Shown one piece after another: positions 6,547 to 14,950 of a DNA stretch of 18,214 nt (the first letter of the stretch is position 1; each line of letters starts with the position of its first letter). Origin of the DNA: JARROD01 sp037384225 (GTDB taxonomy: Bacteria; Pseudomonadota; Gammaproteobacteria; Pseudomonadales; Cellvibrionaceae); the NCBI GenBank assembly GCA_037384225.1, contig JARROD010000029.1:1-18214 (forward strand). The letters are read 5' to 3'. A program made the translations under genes and the position numbers. The notes under the pieces were generated by a model. That model was not told where the DNA came from, ran no database searches, and saw only the letters and a program-made list of their open reading frames with translations.

Positions 6547-6612
6547 GTGATGGTACTTTCACACGTCTATCGGCACTGGTTCTATCGGCACTGGTTAAGC
6601 GGTGCATGCTAG
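6547..6612 (+). CDS. Short leader ORF upstream of the dehydratase (21 codons)
   Basis: GGAGG at 6535-6539 is the best Shine-Dalgarno in this leader. It sits 7 nt before an in-frame GTG (6547) and 10 nt before ATG (6550). Translation runs to TAG at 6610-6612 and gives MMVLSHVYRHWFYRHWLSGA plus a final Cys. The peptide contains two copies of YRHW from a 15-bp tandem duplication that keeps the frame. It begins within about 20 nt of the predicted transcription start and ends 108 nt before the dehydratase ATG. It could be a regulatory leader peptide, a small protein, or a chance ORF; conservation is unknown. No run of Ile/Val/Leu codons or of one amino acid suggests classical attenuation. Confidence 0.35.
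   Translation: MMVLSHVYRHWFYRHWLSGAC
6566..6595 (+). repeat. 15-bp tandem duplication in the dehydratase leader
   Basis: TCTATCGGCACTGGT occurs twice back to back without mismatch (6566-6580, 6581-6595). The period is a multiple of three and preserves the reading frame of the leader ORF. A second short repeat, GAGAATAGT, appears at 6673-6681 and 6686-6694 nearer the gene start. Confidence 0.85.
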
Positions 6613-6720
6613 TGCCTTTAATCGGCTTACCGGAGTCGCACAGAATACAAAGCTGTACAGCCTAGCGTCACAGAGAATAGTCACCGAGAATAGTTGAAAC
6701 TGGTTTCCAAGGTACCGGTT

Positions 6721-8472
6721 ATGTCAAACGGCAAGAGAAATAAGAACCAGAATAAAAAACCACTGAGATCAGCCAGTTGGTTTGGCAGCAAAGATAAAAA
6801 TGGTTTTATGTACCGCAGTTGGATGAAAAACCGCGGTATCCCTGAACATCACTTTAACAACAAGCCCATCATCGGTATCTGTAATACCTGGTCCGAACTG
6901 ACTCCCTGCAACGCCCACTTCAGGGATATTGCCGAGAGAGTCAAGCAGGGCGTCTATGAAGCCGGGGGTGTCCCGGTGGAATTTCCGGTGTTCTCCAACG
7001 GTGAATCCAACCTGCGTCCTACCGCCATGCTAACGCGCAACCTGGCGGCCATGGATACCGAAGAGGCGATTCGCGGCAACCCTATTGACGGTGTGGTGCT
7101 GCTGGTGGGCTGCGACAAGACCACACCCGCGCTGCTGATGGGGGCGGCCAGCTGCAATTTGCCCACGCTGGTTGTGACTGGCGGTCCTATGCTCAACGGT
7201 AAACACAAGGGCGAAGACGTGGGGTCTGGCACGCTGGTGTGGCAAATGCACGAACAATACAAAGCCGGTGATATCTCCCTGCACGAGTTTCTCAGTGCCG
7301 AATCCGGCATGTCCCGTTCGGCGGGCAGTTGCAATACCATGGGTACCGCTTCCACCATGGCTTGTATGGCTGAGTCTCTGGGCACCAGCCTGCCGCATAA
7401 CGCGGCGATTCCGGCTGTGGATTCCCGCCGCTACGCGCTGGCCCATATGTCTGGAATGCGTATCGTCGAGATGGTGCATGAAGATCTTACCCTGTCGAAA
7501 ATCCTCACTAAAGACGCCTTTCACAATGCCATTCGCACCAATGCCGCCATTGGCGGTTCAACCAATGCGGTGATTCATTTAATCGCTATCGCCGGGCGTA
7601 TCGATGTAGACCTCAGCCTGGAAGACTGGTCCGAAGGCAAGGGCGTTCCCACCCTGGTCAATCTGCAGCCTTCCGGCCAATATCTGATGGAGGATTTCTA
7701 TTACGCCGGAGGCTTGCCCGCCGTGCTGCGGCGCCTGGGTGAAATGGGAAGGCTCAATAAGAATACGCTGACAGTCAATGGTAAAACCATTTGGGAAAAT
7801 ACCTGTGATGCCCCCTGCTATAACGACGAGGTGATTCGTTCGTCGGACAATCCGCTGGTGGCCAATGGCGGTATCTGTATTCTCAAGGGCAATCTGGCGC
7901 CGCGCGGCGCTGTGCTTAAGCCTTCCGCGGCCTCCCCCGCGCTGATGAACCACCGTGGCAAAGCCGTGGTTTTTGAAAACTTTGATCATTATAAAGAGCG
8001 CATCAACGACCCGGCGCTCGATATCGACGAACATAGTGTAATGGTGCTGAAAAACTGCGGGCCAAAAGGCTATCCCGGTATGGCGGAGGTGGGCAATCTG
8101 GGGTTGCCGCCGAAACTGTTAAAGCGCGGTATCAAAGATATGGTGCGCATATCCGATGCGCGTATGAGTGGTACCGCGTTTGGCACCGTGGTTTTACATG
8201 TGGCTCCGGAAGCGATGGAGCTGGGGCCGCTGGCGGCGGTGAAAGACGGTGACATGATTCATCTGGATGCGGAAAATGGCCGCCTGCATCTGGAAGTGTC
8301 TGACAGTGAACTGGCGCTGCGCCTGGAGACGTTGCGGGCTTCGAATGTGATAGCGTCCACCGGGGGCTATCTCGAAATGTACCGCGAGCGTGTACTGCAG
8401 GCCGATGAAGGCTGCGATTTCGATTTCCTGGTCGGATGCCGGGGTGCGGAGGTGCCTCCGCATTCACATTGA
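6721..8472 (+). CDS. L-arabonate dehydratase (IlvD/EDD family)
   Basis: 583 residues from ATG 6721, with AAGG 8 nt upstream. The in-frame TTG at 6694 would add nine residues not needed by the family. It closely resembles the characterised Rhizobium L-arabinonate dehydratase from memory, including RPTAM, GCDKTTP, GGPMLNG, MSRSAGSCNTMGTASTMA, RTNAAIGGSTNAVIHL, DARMSGTAFGTVVLH and the tail DFLVGCRGAEVPPHSH. The three [2Fe-2S] cysteines are present (Cys63 in TPCN, Cys131 in VGCDK, Cys204 in SCNTM), as are the likely metal-binding Lys133 and the catalytic Ser483. It removes water from an aldonate to give the 2-keto-3-deoxy acid in the cytoplasm. The gene is called araC in Azospirillum, unrelated to the AraC regulator. 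D-xylonate, D-fuconate or D-galactonate are alternative substrates; L-arabonate is favoured by sequence and context. Confidence 0.92.
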   Translation: MSNGKRNKNQNKKPLRSASWFGSKDKNGFMYRSWMKNRGIPEHHFNNKPIIGICNTWSELTPCNAHFRDIAERVKQGVYEAGGVPVEFPVFSNGESNLRPTAMLTRNLAAMDTEEAIRGNPIDGVVLLVGCDKTTPALLMGAASCNLPTLVVTGGPMLNGKHKGEDVGSGTLVWQMHEQYKAGDISLHEFLSAESGMSRSAGSCNTMGTASTMACMAESLGTSLPHNAAIPAVDSRRYALAHMSGMRIVEMVHEDLTLSKILTKDAFHNAIRTNAAIGGSTNAVIHLIAIAGRIDVDLSLEDWSEGKGVPTLVNLQPSGQYLMEDFYYAGGLPAVLRRLGEMGRLNKNTLTVNGKTIWENTCDAPCYNDEVIRSSDNPLVANGGICILKGNLAPRGAVLKPSAASPALMNHRGKAVVFENFDHYKERINDPALDIDEHSVMVLKNCGPKGYPGMAEVGNLGLPPKLLKRGIKDMVRISDARMSGTAFGTVVLHVAPEAMELGPLAAVKDGDMIHLDAENGRLHLEVSDSELALRLETLRASNVIASTGGYLEMYRERVLQADEGCDFDFLVGCRGAEVPPHSH

Positions 8473-8552
8473 CGCTCGCGCTCACTGCGGGCCCGGGAGT
8501 TCATGATTGGCGCGACTGGATTTAATTTCAAAAAAATTTACACGGAGATCAG

Positions 8553-10163
8553 ATGTCTTTTTCAGAAACACAATTGACAGGTAAACAACTTATCGCCGGC
8601 GCATGGGTTGTCGGCAATAACGGCACGTTTCAGGCGCTAAACCCCGCCGACGGTAAGGCGTTGGAACCAATAATGACCGCTGCCGATCGGCAGCAGGTCG
8701 ATGCCGCGGTTGCCGCCGCCACCGACTGTGCTGTTCAATTCGCCAATACCAGTCTGGCCCAGAGAGCTGAATTTCTTAACGCTTGCGCCGATGAAATTAT
8801 GGCGTTGGGCGATACCCTGACCGCCAGGGTTATGGCGGAAACCGGCTACCCGCAAGCGAGAGCCGAAGGCGAGCGCGGCAGAACCTGTGGACAGTTGAGA
8901 ATGTTTGCTGACCATCTTCTTAAAGGTGAGCACCTCAATATTCGCATTGATCACGCTCAGCCTGATAGAGCCCCCTTGCCCAGACCGGATATCCGGTTTA
9001 TCAACCAGGCCATTGGCCCGGTTGCCGTGTTTGGGGCCAGCAATTTCCCGCTGGCCTTTTCCGTCGCCGGTGGCGATACCGCCTCCGCGCTTGCCGCTGG
9101 TTGTCCGGTCATCGTGAAAGCGCATAACTCTCACCCCGGCACCAGCGAACTGGTGGCTCAGGCTATCGATCGGGCGGTAAAAAGCTGCGGACTGCCCGGT
9201 GGCGTGTTTTCGCTGTTGTTGGGGTCGGGGACTGACGTCGGCGCCGCTCTGGTAAAAGCGCCTGGTATGAAAGCCGTTGGCTTTACCGGTTCATATACCG
9301 GTGGCATGGCGCTCTTTAAAATGGCTGCAGAAAGACCGGAACCCATTCCCGTTTTTGCGGAAATGGGCAGCGTTAACCCAGTCGTGTTGTTGCCCCAGGC
9401 GCTCAACGAATCCGCCGCGACTATCGCTGAAAACTTTGTTGCTTCTCTCACTCTCGGTGTCGGCCAGTTCTGCGTAAACCCCGGGTTGGTTATTGCCCTG
9501 GAAGACAGTGACAGTGGACTTAACCAATTCATTGATGCCGCCGCAGAGGCATTGGCAAAAGTTAATGCCGGTGTCATGTTAAATCAGAACATTCAAAAGT
9601 CTTATCTCCACGGCATAGAGCAGTTAAGAGCACAACCGGGCGTCAGCGAAGTGGGGCAGGGCATGAGTGTGAATGCCACTGAGCAGGAGGACGGTTTCCA
9701 TTGTCAGGCGGGTTTACTCACTGTTAACGCCAACGACTTTTTAAACAATTCGACACTGCGTGAAGAGGTCTTCGGGCCGGTTTCCCTGGTGGTGAAATGT
9801 CAGGATTATAAACAACTACTGACTGTTATTGAATCACTGCAAGGGCAGTTAACCGGTACGGTACACTGTACGGAGTCTGAACTGGCTGCATCCGAACAGT
9901 TGGTGGCACTACTGCGTCAACGTGTAGGTCGATTGGTGATCAACGGCTTTCCCACCGGCGTGGAAGTCTGCGATGCCATGATGCACGGCGGTCCCTTTCC
10001 CGCCGCCACCGACAGCCGATTCACGTCCGTGGGCACGGCGGCAATAGCGCGCTTTTTGCGTCCGATCTGCTTCCAGAATTACCCGCATGCGCTCTTGCCG
10101 GATGCATTGAAAGATAGCAATCCGCTACAGTTGCCACGCATTGTCAATGGTTCGCGGGGGTAA
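8553..10163 (+). CDS. Alpha-ketoglutarate semialdehyde dehydrogenase (2,5-dioxovalerate dehydrogenase)
   Basis: 536 residues with GGAG 7 nt before the ATG. An aldehyde dehydrogenase of the longer KGSADH type that ends sugar-acid oxidation pathways. Visible landmarks are GASNFPLAFSVAGGDTASAL with Asn164, IVKAHNSHPGTSE, GFTGSYTGG, the general-base Glu270 in FAEMGSVNP, and the catalytic Cys307 in GQFCVNPGL. HNSHPGTSE and AEMGSVNP are typical of this subgroup rather than of betaine-aldehyde or CoA-acylating enzymes. It oxidises alpha-ketoglutarate semialdehyde to 2-oxoglutarate with NAD(P)+, feeding the TCA cycle. It lies 80 bp after the dehydratase with no visible terminator, so it is probably in the same operon. 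Galactarate or glucarate catabolism uses the same enzyme type, but the neighbours point to a pentose. Confidence 0.92.
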   Translation: MSFSETQLTGKQLIAGAWVVGNNGTFQALNPADGKALEPIMTAADRQQVDAAVAAATDCAVQFANTSLAQRAEFLNACADEIMALGDTLTARVMAETGYPQARAEGERGRTCGQLRMFADHLLKGEHLNIRIDHAQPDRAPLPRPDIRFINQAIGPVAVFGASNFPLAFSVAGGDTASALAAGCPVIVKAHNSHPGTSELVAQAIDRAVKSCGLPGGVFSLLLGSGTDVGAALVKAPGMKAVGFTGSYTGGMALFKMAAERPEPIPVFAEMGSVNPVVLLPQALNESAATIAENFVASLTLGVGQFCVNPGLVIALEDSDSGLNQFIDAAAEALAKVNAGVMLNQNIQKSYLHGIEQLRAQPGVSEVGQGMSVNATEQEDGFHCQAGLLTVNANDFLNNSTLREEVFGPVSLVVKCQDYKQLLTVIESLQGQLTGTVHCTESELAASEQLVALLRQRVGRLVINGFPTGVEVCDAMMHGGPFPAATDSRFTSVGTAAIARFLRPICFQNYPHALLPDALKDSNPLQLPRIVNGSRG

Positions 10164-10229
10164 CTGGGTTGCCCGAACCTCGGGTATCCCAGGCTAATAA
10201 GAAAATAATAGTGATGCGAGGAAAATAAA

Positions 10230-11180
10230 ATGAAACATAGCGTCATACTGACAGCTTGTGCCGTCATATTTTTAGCTGTAGCACAAGCCGCCACAGCGCT
10301 GACAATCGGTTTTTCTCAAGTGGGCTCCGAAAGTGGCTGGCGCACCAGCTTCAGCGAGTCCATCAAAGCCGAAGCGAAGCGGCGCGGTATAAATTTGAAA
10401 TTTTCCGATGCTCAGCAAAAACAGGAGAACCAGATTAAAGCCGTACGCAGCTTTATCGCCCAGGGTGTGGACGCCATCATTATCGCGCCCGTCGTGGAAA
10501 CGGGTTGGAAACCTGTACTCAAAGAAGCCAGGCGTGCCCGCATCCCGGTTGTCATTGTCGATCGCAACATCGCTCTGGACGATGACCGTCTTTTCCTGAC
10601 CCGCATCGCTTCCGATTTTGTTATTGAGGGGCGCCTTGCCGCCAGCTGGCTGATGGCGGAAACCAGCGGCCACTGCCGCATTGTGGAATTACAGGGAACA
10701 GTAGGCGCTACCGCGTCGATTGAACGTATGAAAGGGTTTAACGATATTATTTCGCTGTTCCCCGACGCCACTATCGTGCGCAGTCAGACGGCGGAGTTTA
10801 CCCGCACAAAAGGCAAGGAGGTGATGGAAAGCTTTCTGAAAAGTGAAAATGGCGGTAAGGATATTTGTGCGCTCTGGGCTCACAATGATGAGATGGCGAT
10901 TGGCGCCGTACAGGCCATTAAGGAAGCGGGGCTGGATCCGGCACAGGATATTCTGGTGGTCTCCGTGGACGGAGTGAATGATATTTTCAAGGCGATGATG
11001 GACGGAGATGTCAACGCGACGGTTGAGCTGAGTCCGCATTTGGGAGGGCCGGCGTTTGATGTCATTGAGCAGTATCTTAAGGGAAAGCGGGATTTCAAAA
11101 AATTGATTTCTACCACCGGCGGATTATTTTTGCCGGATACGGCTGAGGCAGAGTATAAGAAGCGTACGGGATCTCAATAG
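10230..11180 (+). CDS. ytfQ: Sugar ABC transporter periplasmic binding protein, YtfQ type
   Basis: 316 residues with an ideal GAGGAAA ribosome binding site 5 nt before ATG. A Sec signal peptide (MKHSVILTACAVIFLAVAQA) is followed by LTIGFSQVGSESGWR, nearly the same as mature E. coli YtfQ. Other matching blocks are QQKQENQIKAVRSFIAQGVD, APVVETGWKPVLKEA, VELQGTVGA, TRTKGKEVMESF and AHNDEMAIGA. YtfQ of E. coli binds galactofuranose; close homologues in Shewanella are assigned to L-arabinose import (AraU). Beside pentonate enzymes the L-arabinose role is the better guess, but binding of both cannot be excluded. It is the first gene of the transporter set, 66 bp after the dehydrogenase. Confidence 0.93.
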   Translation: MKHSVILTACAVIFLAVAQAATALTIGFSQVGSESGWRTSFSESIKAEAKRRGINLKFSDAQQKQENQIKAVRSFIAQGVDAIIIAPVVETGWKPVLKEARRARIPVVIVDRNIALDDDRLFLTRIASDFVIEGRLAASWLMAETSGHCRIVELQGTVGATASIERMKGFNDIISLFPDATIVRSQTAEFTRTKGKEVMESFLKSENGGKDICALWAHNDEMAIGAVQAIKEAGLDPAQDILVVSVDGVNDIFKAMMDGDVNATVELSPHLGGPAFDVIEQYLKGKRDFKKLISTTGGLFLPDTAEAEYKKRTGSQ

Positions 11181-11225
11181 AGTCACCCCGGCGGCGGGCT
11201 TGGCACTAAAGCGAATAGGCTTGAA

Positions 11226-12788
11226 ATGACAGTTTCAGACTCAAAGGCAATTTTAACCTTGTCAAACATCGGTAAACAGTTTCCCGGTGTAAAAGCGCTC
11301 GACAATGTCGACTTCCGGTTGCGCGGTGGCGAGGTGCACGCATTGCTGGGGGAAAACGGCGCGGGTAAATCAACCCTGGTAAAAGTGATGACGGGGGTTG
11401 AGGAAAAAGATACCGGTGAGATGCATTTTATGGGGCAAGCAATTGCGCCGCGAAACCCAGCCCATGCTCAGTTGTTGGGAATCAGCACGGTTTATCAGGA
11501 AGTTAATTTATTGCCTAACCTCAGTGTTGCGCAAAATATTTATCTCGGCAGAGAACCACGGAAATGGGGCATTATAGACTGGAAAAGAATCTATCGACAG
11601 TCCAGGGAGTTGCTGAAACGCTTTGCGCTGGATATCGATGTCACCCGCCCGCTGTCGAGTTATTCCGTCGCTGTACAGCAACTGGTCGCTATTGCCCGGG
11701 GTGTGGATATGTCGGCGCAGGTGTTGGTGCTTGATGAACCCACCGCGAGTCTCGACAACGATGAAGTGGATAACCTGTTTGCCATTCTGCGAGAGTTGAA
11801 AACGCAGGGTATTGGCATTGTGTTTATTACCCATTTTCTCGATCAGGTGTATGCCATCAGCGATCACATCACCGTATTGCGCAACGGCAGGCTGGTGGGG
11901 GAGTTTGTGACTGCCGAATTGCCGCGCGATAAACTGGTGGAGAATATGCTGGGCAAAGAACTGCAACAGCTTGCCGCCCATCGGGAAAATTCAGAGGACG
12001 TCAGTGCTGGTGCTGAATCCCAGGCTGAAAGTCGTGCGTCTTGTGAACAGGCCGCAAAAGCAGAACCCCCCTTGTTGTCAGTGTCTGCCGCCAGTGTGCC
12101 GGGTTCTGTCACCGATATTTCTTTGTCGGTGGGCAGCGGTGAGGCGGTGGGGCTGGCCGGGCTCCTGGGGTCGGGGCGCACTGAAGTGTGCAAAGCGGTT
12201 TTTGGTATCGATAAAATCCACGCGGGAAAGCTGGTTTTTAAAGGTAAGCCTATGGCTTTTAAACAGCCCGCCGACGCCATAGCCGCGGGCATGGCGCTGT
12301 GCCCGGAGGATCGCAAGGCAGACGGTATCATCGGCCCCCTGTCGATACGCGAAAATATTATTCTCGCTGTGCAGGCGCGCCGGGGCTGGTGGCGTTTTCT
12401 GAGCAAGCCGCAACGGCAACGCATTGCCGAAAAGTATATTGCCGAGTTGCAGATCTCCACGCCCGATGCGGACAAACCGATTGAACAGCTCAGCGGCGGC
12501 AATCAACAGAAAGTGGTTCTGGCTCGCTGGTTGGCGACGGAGCCGGCACTATTGATTTTGGACGAACCTACGCGCGGTGTGGATATCGGCGCGCATGCCG
12601 AAATTATTCGTTTGATCAAACACCTCTGTCGCACGGGTATGTCGTTGCTGGTGACTTCTTCTGAACTGGAAGAACTGGTGGCATTTTCCGACCGGGTGGT
12701 GGTGATGCGCGATCGGCGCAAGGCCGCTGAACTGGCGGGCAGTGATATTTCCCAGAAAACTATAATGAAAGCGATTGCCGAGGCATAA
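11226..12788 (+). CDS. ytfR: Sugar ABC transporter ATP-binding protein, YtfR type (two cassettes)
   Basis: 520 residues with two fused ABC domains, as in MglA/RbsA/YtfR. Cassette 1 has Walker A GENGAGKST (42-50) and Walker B VLVLDEP (166-172), but its signature is degenerate (LSSYSVAVQQL). Cassette 2 has a degenerate Walker A (GLLGSGRTE), a good signature LSGGNQQKV (422-430) and Walker B LLILDEPTRGVD (442-453). This asymmetry is normal for the family and leaves one competent composite site. An Ala/Glu/Ser-rich linker near residues 250-280 joins the halves and looks longer than in E. coli YtfR. The Shine-Dalgarno is weak. It lies 45 bp after ytfQ, and its stop codon directly abuts the next start. 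It energises uptake through YtfT-YjfF at the inner membrane. Confidence 0.94.
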   Translation: MTVSDSKAILTLSNIGKQFPGVKALDNVDFRLRGGEVHALLGENGAGKSTLVKVMTGVEEKDTGEMHFMGQAIAPRNPAHAQLLGISTVYQEVNLLPNLSVAQNIYLGREPRKWGIIDWKRIYRQSRELLKRFALDIDVTRPLSSYSVAVQQLVAIARGVDMSAQVLVLDEPTASLDNDEVDNLFAILRELKTQGIGIVFITHFLDQVYAISDHITVLRNGRLVGEFVTAELPRDKLVENMLGKELQQLAAHRENSEDVSAGAESQAESRASCEQAAKAEPPLLSVSAASVPGSVTDISLSVGSGEAVGLAGLLGSGRTEVCKAVFGIDKIHAGKLVFKGKPMAFKQPADAIAAGMALCPEDRKADGIIGPLSIRENIILAVQARRGWWRFLSKPQRQRIAEKYIAELQISTPDADKPIEQLSGGNQQKVVLARWLATEPALLILDEPTRGVDIGAHAEIIRLIKHLCRTGMSLLVTSSELEELVAFSDRVVVMRDRRKAAELAGSDISQKTIMKAIAEA

Positions 12789-13931
12789 ATGGCCAGTCAG
12801 TACTCATCGACTGTCAATGAGCAGTCATCGGTGAATTTGACCGAAAAGCGTCGTGCTAAAAGCAACGACCACAATAACGATAAAAGTAATGATAAAGAGA
12901 CATCCCGGTTTACCGCGGCCAGTCAGTTTTCCCGTTTTAGCCGTTATTTCTGGCCACTGCTGGGATTGGCGCTGGTGCTGGGATTTAACCTGGTTTACAG
13001 CCCGGAATTTTTTCAGATAGAAATACAGGATGGCCGGCTTTACGGCAGTCTTATCGATGTCTTGAACCGCAGTGCCCCGGTGGCCTTGTTGGCAATAGGC
13101 ATGACTCTGGTGATTGCCACCGGCGGTATTGATTTATCCGTAGGCGCAACCATGGCCATCGCCGGTGCTGTGTGTGCCAATTTAATTGTCGGCGATGTCA
13201 ACAGCATAGTGTTGGTGGTTGGCGCGGGTTTGCTGGCGGGGCTGGTGGCCGGTGTAGTCAATGGCGGACTGGTTGCGTATATGGGTATTCAACCGATCGT
13301 GGCCACGCTGATTTTAATGGTGGCGGGGCGGGGTATCGCGCAATTGATCAACGAAGGTCAGATCGTGACTTTTCAGAACCCCGCTTTTGCCTTTATCGGG
13401 GTCGGGAACTTTTTCGGGCTGCCGTTTCCGGTGGTACTGGTGCTTATTGTCTTTACCCTGGTGCAGGTGTTAACGCGCAAAACGGCGCTGGGGTTGTTTA
13501 TTGAAGCGGTGGGCTGTAATGCCAGCGCCAGTTATTACCTGGGCATCAATGACCGGGCCATCAAGGTTATGGTGTATTGCCTCGCCGGTCTTTGCGCCGC
13601 CCTGGCGGGTATGATATCCGCTGCCGATATTCAGGGGGCCGACGCCAATAACGCCGGGTTGTGGCTGGAGCTGGATGCGATTCTGGCGGTGGTGATCGGT
13701 GGCGCCTCCTTAATGGGGGGGCGTTTTTCTCTGCCCCTGTCGTTGGTCGGTGTACTGGTTATTCAGAGCTTAAGTACCACCATCATTATGAGCGGCCTGC
13801 CAGCCAAGTTTAATCTGTTGATTAAAGCGTTGGTAGTGATTCTAGTTTTGTTGTTACAGTCACCGAGATTTCAGCAACAAATGCAGGGTCTGATTTCTTG
13901 GAAAGGCTTCTGGAAAGGTATAGAAAAATGA
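12789..13931 (+). CDS. ytfT: Sugar ABC transporter permease, YtfT type
   Basis: 380 residues. The ATG follows the ytfR TAA with no gap, and GAGG within ytfR serves as ribosome binding site. After a charged N-terminus, about eight to ten hydrophobic segments follow, with the family hallmark ATGGIDLSVGATMAIAG, then QPIVATLILMVAGRGIA and the cytoplasmic loop/coupling region ELDAILAVVIGGASLMGG. E. coli YtfT is about 340 residues; the excess is a hydrophilic N-terminal tail (about residues 1-50), rich in Asn, Asp, Lys and Ser and low in complexity. No better internal ATG with a ribosome binding site is obvious before the first membrane segment (about 53-70). It pairs with YjfF to form the channel. 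Confidence 0.93.
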   Translation: MASQYSSTVNEQSSVNLTEKRRAKSNDHNNDKSNDKETSRFTAASQFSRFSRYFWPLLGLALVLGFNLVYSPEFFQIEIQDGRLYGSLIDVLNRSAPVALLAIGMTLVIATGGIDLSVGATMAIAGAVCANLIVGDVNSIVLVVGAGLLAGLVAGVVNGGLVAYMGIQPIVATLILMVAGRGIAQLINEGQIVTFQNPAFAFIGVGNFFGLPFPVVLVLIVFTLVQVLTRKTALGLFIEAVGCNASASYYLGINDRAIKVMVYCLAGLCAALAGMISAADIQGADANNAGLWLELDAILAVVIGGASLMGGRFSLPLSLVGVLVIQSLSTTIIMSGLPAKFNLLIKALVVILVLLLQSPRFQQQMQGLISWKGFWKGIEK

Positions 13932-14950
13932 GCAGTAGCAAATACTTCTCCCTCTCGGTTACCTGTGTGCTGTTTGTGTTGTTATTTAGCATCGGTGCGG
14001 TGCAGTTTTCCGGTTTCGGCAGTGTCAGGGTATTTGCCAACTTGTTTACGGATAATGCGTTTTTGATAATCACTGCCATCGGCATGACATTTGTGATTAT
14101 TTCCGGTGGCATTGATCTTTCCGTCGGTGCAGTGATCGCACTCACCGGGGTTGCCTGTGCGAGCATGATCGATCAATTCCAATGGCATCCGTTGGCGGTT
14201 TTTCCCCTACTGCTGGTGGGGGGAACCCTGTTTGGCGTTGTTATGGGGGCGTTGATTCATTACTACCAGTTACAGCCCTTTATCGTCACGTTGGCAGGCA
14301 TGTTTTTAGCGCGGGGTCTGGCCACCACAATCAGTGAACAATCGATACCTATCGAGCATGAATTTTACGATACGGTTGCAGACTTCGGTTTTGCGCTACC
14401 GGGAAATGGCTGGCTCGGCAGTTCGACATTGATTATGTTAGCGATCATACTGCTGGCGATTTATATCGCCCACTATACCCGCCTGGGCGGTTATATCTAT
14501 GCACTGGGCGGCAATAGACAGTCGGCACAGTTAATGGGGGTGCCCATGGCGCGTACCACCATTACGATTTACGCCATCAGTGGCTTTTTATCGTCATTGG
14601 GCGGAATCGTGTTTTCGTTCTACACCTTTTCCGGGTATTCGCTGGCCGGTGTTGGGTTGGAGCTGGACGCCATTGCCGCCGTGGTGATCGGTGGTACCCT
14701 GCTAACGGGCGGGGTGGGGTTTGTATTCGGAACCCTGGTCGGCGTATTGATCATGGGCACAATCCAAACCTATATTTCATTTGACGGTACACTTAATAGC
14801 TGGTGGACAAAAATAGTTATCGGGATTTTGCTATTTTTGTTTATCGGCATGCAGAGATTACTAACGCAATTTAATAAAACACTCCCCGTATTGCACTGGG
14901 GAGAACAGAAAAAACCGAGTGTTGGTCAGAACCGGGAGGCAGAATTGTGA
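13928..14950 (+). CDS. yjfF: Sugar ABC transporter permease, YjfF type
   Basis: 341 residues from ATG 13928, which overlaps the ytfT stop as ATGA, with GGAAAGG 9 nt upstream; this suggests translational coupling. An in-frame TTG at 13898 is disfavoured. The hallmark ISGGIDLSVGAVIALTG sits near residue 60, followed by QPFIVTLAGMFLARGLATTI, RLGGYIYALGGNRQSA and GLELDAIAAVVIGGTLLTGG. These match the second permease of the galactofuranose-type importer (E. coli YjfF about 330 residues). Hydrophobic segments span most of the length. Two different permeases in one set are characteristic of Ytf/Yjf systems and separate them from the Mgl and Rbs types. Confidence 0.93.
   Translation: MSSSKYFSLSVTCVLFVLLFSIGAVQFSGFGSVRVFANLFTDNAFLIITAIGMTFVIISGGIDLSVGAVIALTGVACASMIDQFQWHPLAVFPLLLVGGTLFGVVMGALIHYYQLQPFIVTLAGMFLARGLATTISEQSIPIEHEFYDTVADFGFALPGNGWLGSSTLIMLAIILLAIYIAHYTRLGGYIYALGGNRQSAQLMGVPMARTTITIYAISGFLSSLGGIVFSFYTFSGYSLAGVGLELDAIAAVVIGGTLLTGGVGFVFGTLVGVLIMGTIQTYISFDGTLNSWWTKIVIGILLFLFIGMQRLLTQFNKTLPVLHWGEQKKPSVGQNREAEL

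Noticed and set aside
11226..12788. Apparent loss of function in YtfR from its degenerate second Walker A and first signature motif
   Set aside because: This asymmetry is normal in fused MglA/RbsA/YtfR ATPases and leaves one functional composite site.
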